A DNA stretch of 13,677 bases. It comes from an uncultured Porphyromonadaceae bacterium. Lineage in GTDB: Bacteria; Bacteroidota; Bacteroidia; Bacteroidales; Muribaculaceae. The translations under genes were made by a program, and so were the position numbers. Location: positions 1-13,677 of the forward strand of contig UQUV01000058.1 in the NCBI GenBank assembly GCA_900544305.1. The letters run 5' to 3'. Below the pieces are notes generated by a model. It had not been told where the DNA came from, did not search any database, and saw only the letters and a program-made list of their open reading frames with translations. Below, piece by piece: positions 13,197 through 13,677 of the stretch; within the stretch, counting starts at the first letter, position 1; every line of letters begins with the position of its first letter.

Positions 13197-13475
13197 CTAT
13201 TCGACTTTTACATTCTTTTGTACCACAAAACAAACATTCAGTTCACCTTTTGCAGGAGTGTTGTTTTCGATAGTTCCCATTTTCCGAAACCTTCTAGCTC
13301 AAGAAGGCATTACGGAAAACTTCACTTGGTTTTTATCAGTTGTCAGTGTTGCGTAGTAGATATTATCTTTTCCATTGGATTTCGACCTAAATGGGTCTTA
13401 ATCGTTTTAACGGAATTCGTAACTGCTCTCAGATACGATGTCATTCCATTACAATAAAAACATTACTTTTTTCAT
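13197..13475 (-). pseudogene. Decayed small gene with promoter, start and terminator still present
   Basis: One minus-strand frame links a plausible start (ATG at 13473-13475, MKKVMFLL, like the beginning of a signal peptide) to a protein-like C-terminus (GTIENNTPAKGELNVCFVVQ then KNVKVE, stop 13197-13199). Stops interrupt it at 13449, 13407, 13398 and 13299. Between them, DPFRSKSNGKDNIYYATLTT then DKNQVKFSVMP reads like real protein. At the 13299 stop, a one-base shift reads LELEGFGK before the original frame resumes with MGTIENN, which indicates compensating small indels. The remains suggest a protein of about 90 residues, possibly exported, family not recognised. Several indels in one short gene could be decay or poor consensus sequence. 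No open plus-strand frame here looks genuine. Confidence 0.5.
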
Positions 13476-13486
13476 TAGTTGCGATG

Positions 13487-13519
13487 CAAAATTACTACGA
13501 TTTTTCCCAAGTCACCAAA
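13487..13519 (-). promoter_or_regulatory. Consensus Bacteroides promoter upstream of the decayed gene
   Basis: On the minus strand TTTG (13516-13519) and TAATTTTG (13487-13494) are 21 bases apart, the best match in the window to the TTTG / TAnnTTTG consensus. The -7 element lies 11 bases before the ATG at 13475. Confidence 0.65.
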
Positions 13520-13608
13520 TTTTTTGATGTACATGAGCATTTTTGGATTATATTGTAAATCAATGTATTACAAAAAATAAGCAGTGGTCATTGATGTACA
13601 AGTTGTTT
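13520..13608. other. AT-rich spacer with no visible gene
   Basis: This stretch holds no plausible reading frame. It contains most of two copies of the 10-mer TTGATGTACA (13524-13533 and 13591-13600), 67 bases apart. I see no hairpin with a T run and no recognised element. Confidence 0.5.
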
Positions 13609-13677
13609 TTAGGGGCATTTTTTCCTGACTTCGTCAACGCGTACCCCAAAATTCATCCGTAAACAATGGCGCAATGC
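13609..13677 (-). CDS. Possible C-terminal tail of a gene entering from the right edge
   Basis: The minus-strand frame is open from the window edge to a stop at 13609-13611 and reads LRHCLRMNFGVRVDEVRKK then CP. It is only 22 codons, so coding status is uncertain, though the composition is protein-like. No terminator follows within the next 90 bases. The family was not recognised. Confidence 0.3.
   Translation of the reverse strand, partial: ALRHCLRMNFGVRVDEVRKKCP

Noticed and set aside
13182..13457. Plus-strand open frame of 91 codons
   Set aside because: It lies antisense to the decayed minus-strand gene, whose promoter, start, protein-like segments and terminator all fit the other strand.
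13524..13600. Repeated TTGATGTACA as a possible integration or iteron site
   Set aside because: Only two copies in AT-rich DNA, with no further structure or nearby recombinase or replication gene in the window.

Overview
This is a fragment of a Bacteroidota chromosome, most likely Bacteroidales (Bacteroides/Phocaeicola/Prevotella type). The evidence is the BspA-type leucine-rich repeats, an IS982-type transposase remnant, secreted GH5 and GH3 glycosidases, a membrane-tethered TPR regulator with a C-terminal HTH, and many start-proximal matches to the Bacteroides -7 promoter element TAnnTTTG. Shine-Dalgarno sites are weak or absent throughout, as usual for the phylum.

Left part (1 to about 3770): AT-rich accessory DNA. 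It holds the tail of an unidentified gene, possibly mobilisation-related, with a terminator. Next come an AraC-type regulator on the minus strand and a divergent RimJ/RimL-like acetyltransferase. A second, minus-strand GNAT acetyltransferase follows, then the C-terminal remnant of an IS982-family transposase and a BspA-like leucine-rich-repeat gene that lost its 5' end. The stretch ends with a 36-codon gene tail and a strong terminator, so the junction with the more GC-rich resident chromosome is probably near 3650-3770.

Middle part (3900-9420): two secreted glycoside hydrolases on the plus strand, GH5 (3990-5240) and GH3 (5444-7657), each with its own promoter-like element. They look like a small beta-glucan or beta-glucoside degrading pair without SusC/SusD partners in the window. 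A bidirectional terminator separates them from a convergent minus-strand gene for a TPR/transmembrane/HTH regulator. That gene is split by a one-base frameshift at an A6 tract, so it is shown as two overlapping reading frames.

Right part (9500-12990): nadB (L-aspartate oxidase, the first step of de novo NAD synthesis) and a large membrane protein of unknown function with a LamG-like extracytoplasmic domain, both on the minus strand. The last 700 bases contain no intact gene. They hold a small gene with a consensus promoter, a plausible start and a terminator but a coding body broken by stops and frameshifts, plus two further short minus-strand protein tails.

No rRNA, tRNA, CRISPR array, riboswitch, complete insertion sequence or defence system was seen. 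I did not find a convincing new biological system. The most useful leads are the frameshifted regulator, the decayed gene at 13197-13475, the orphan GH5/GH3 pair and the unknown LamG/transmembrane protein.
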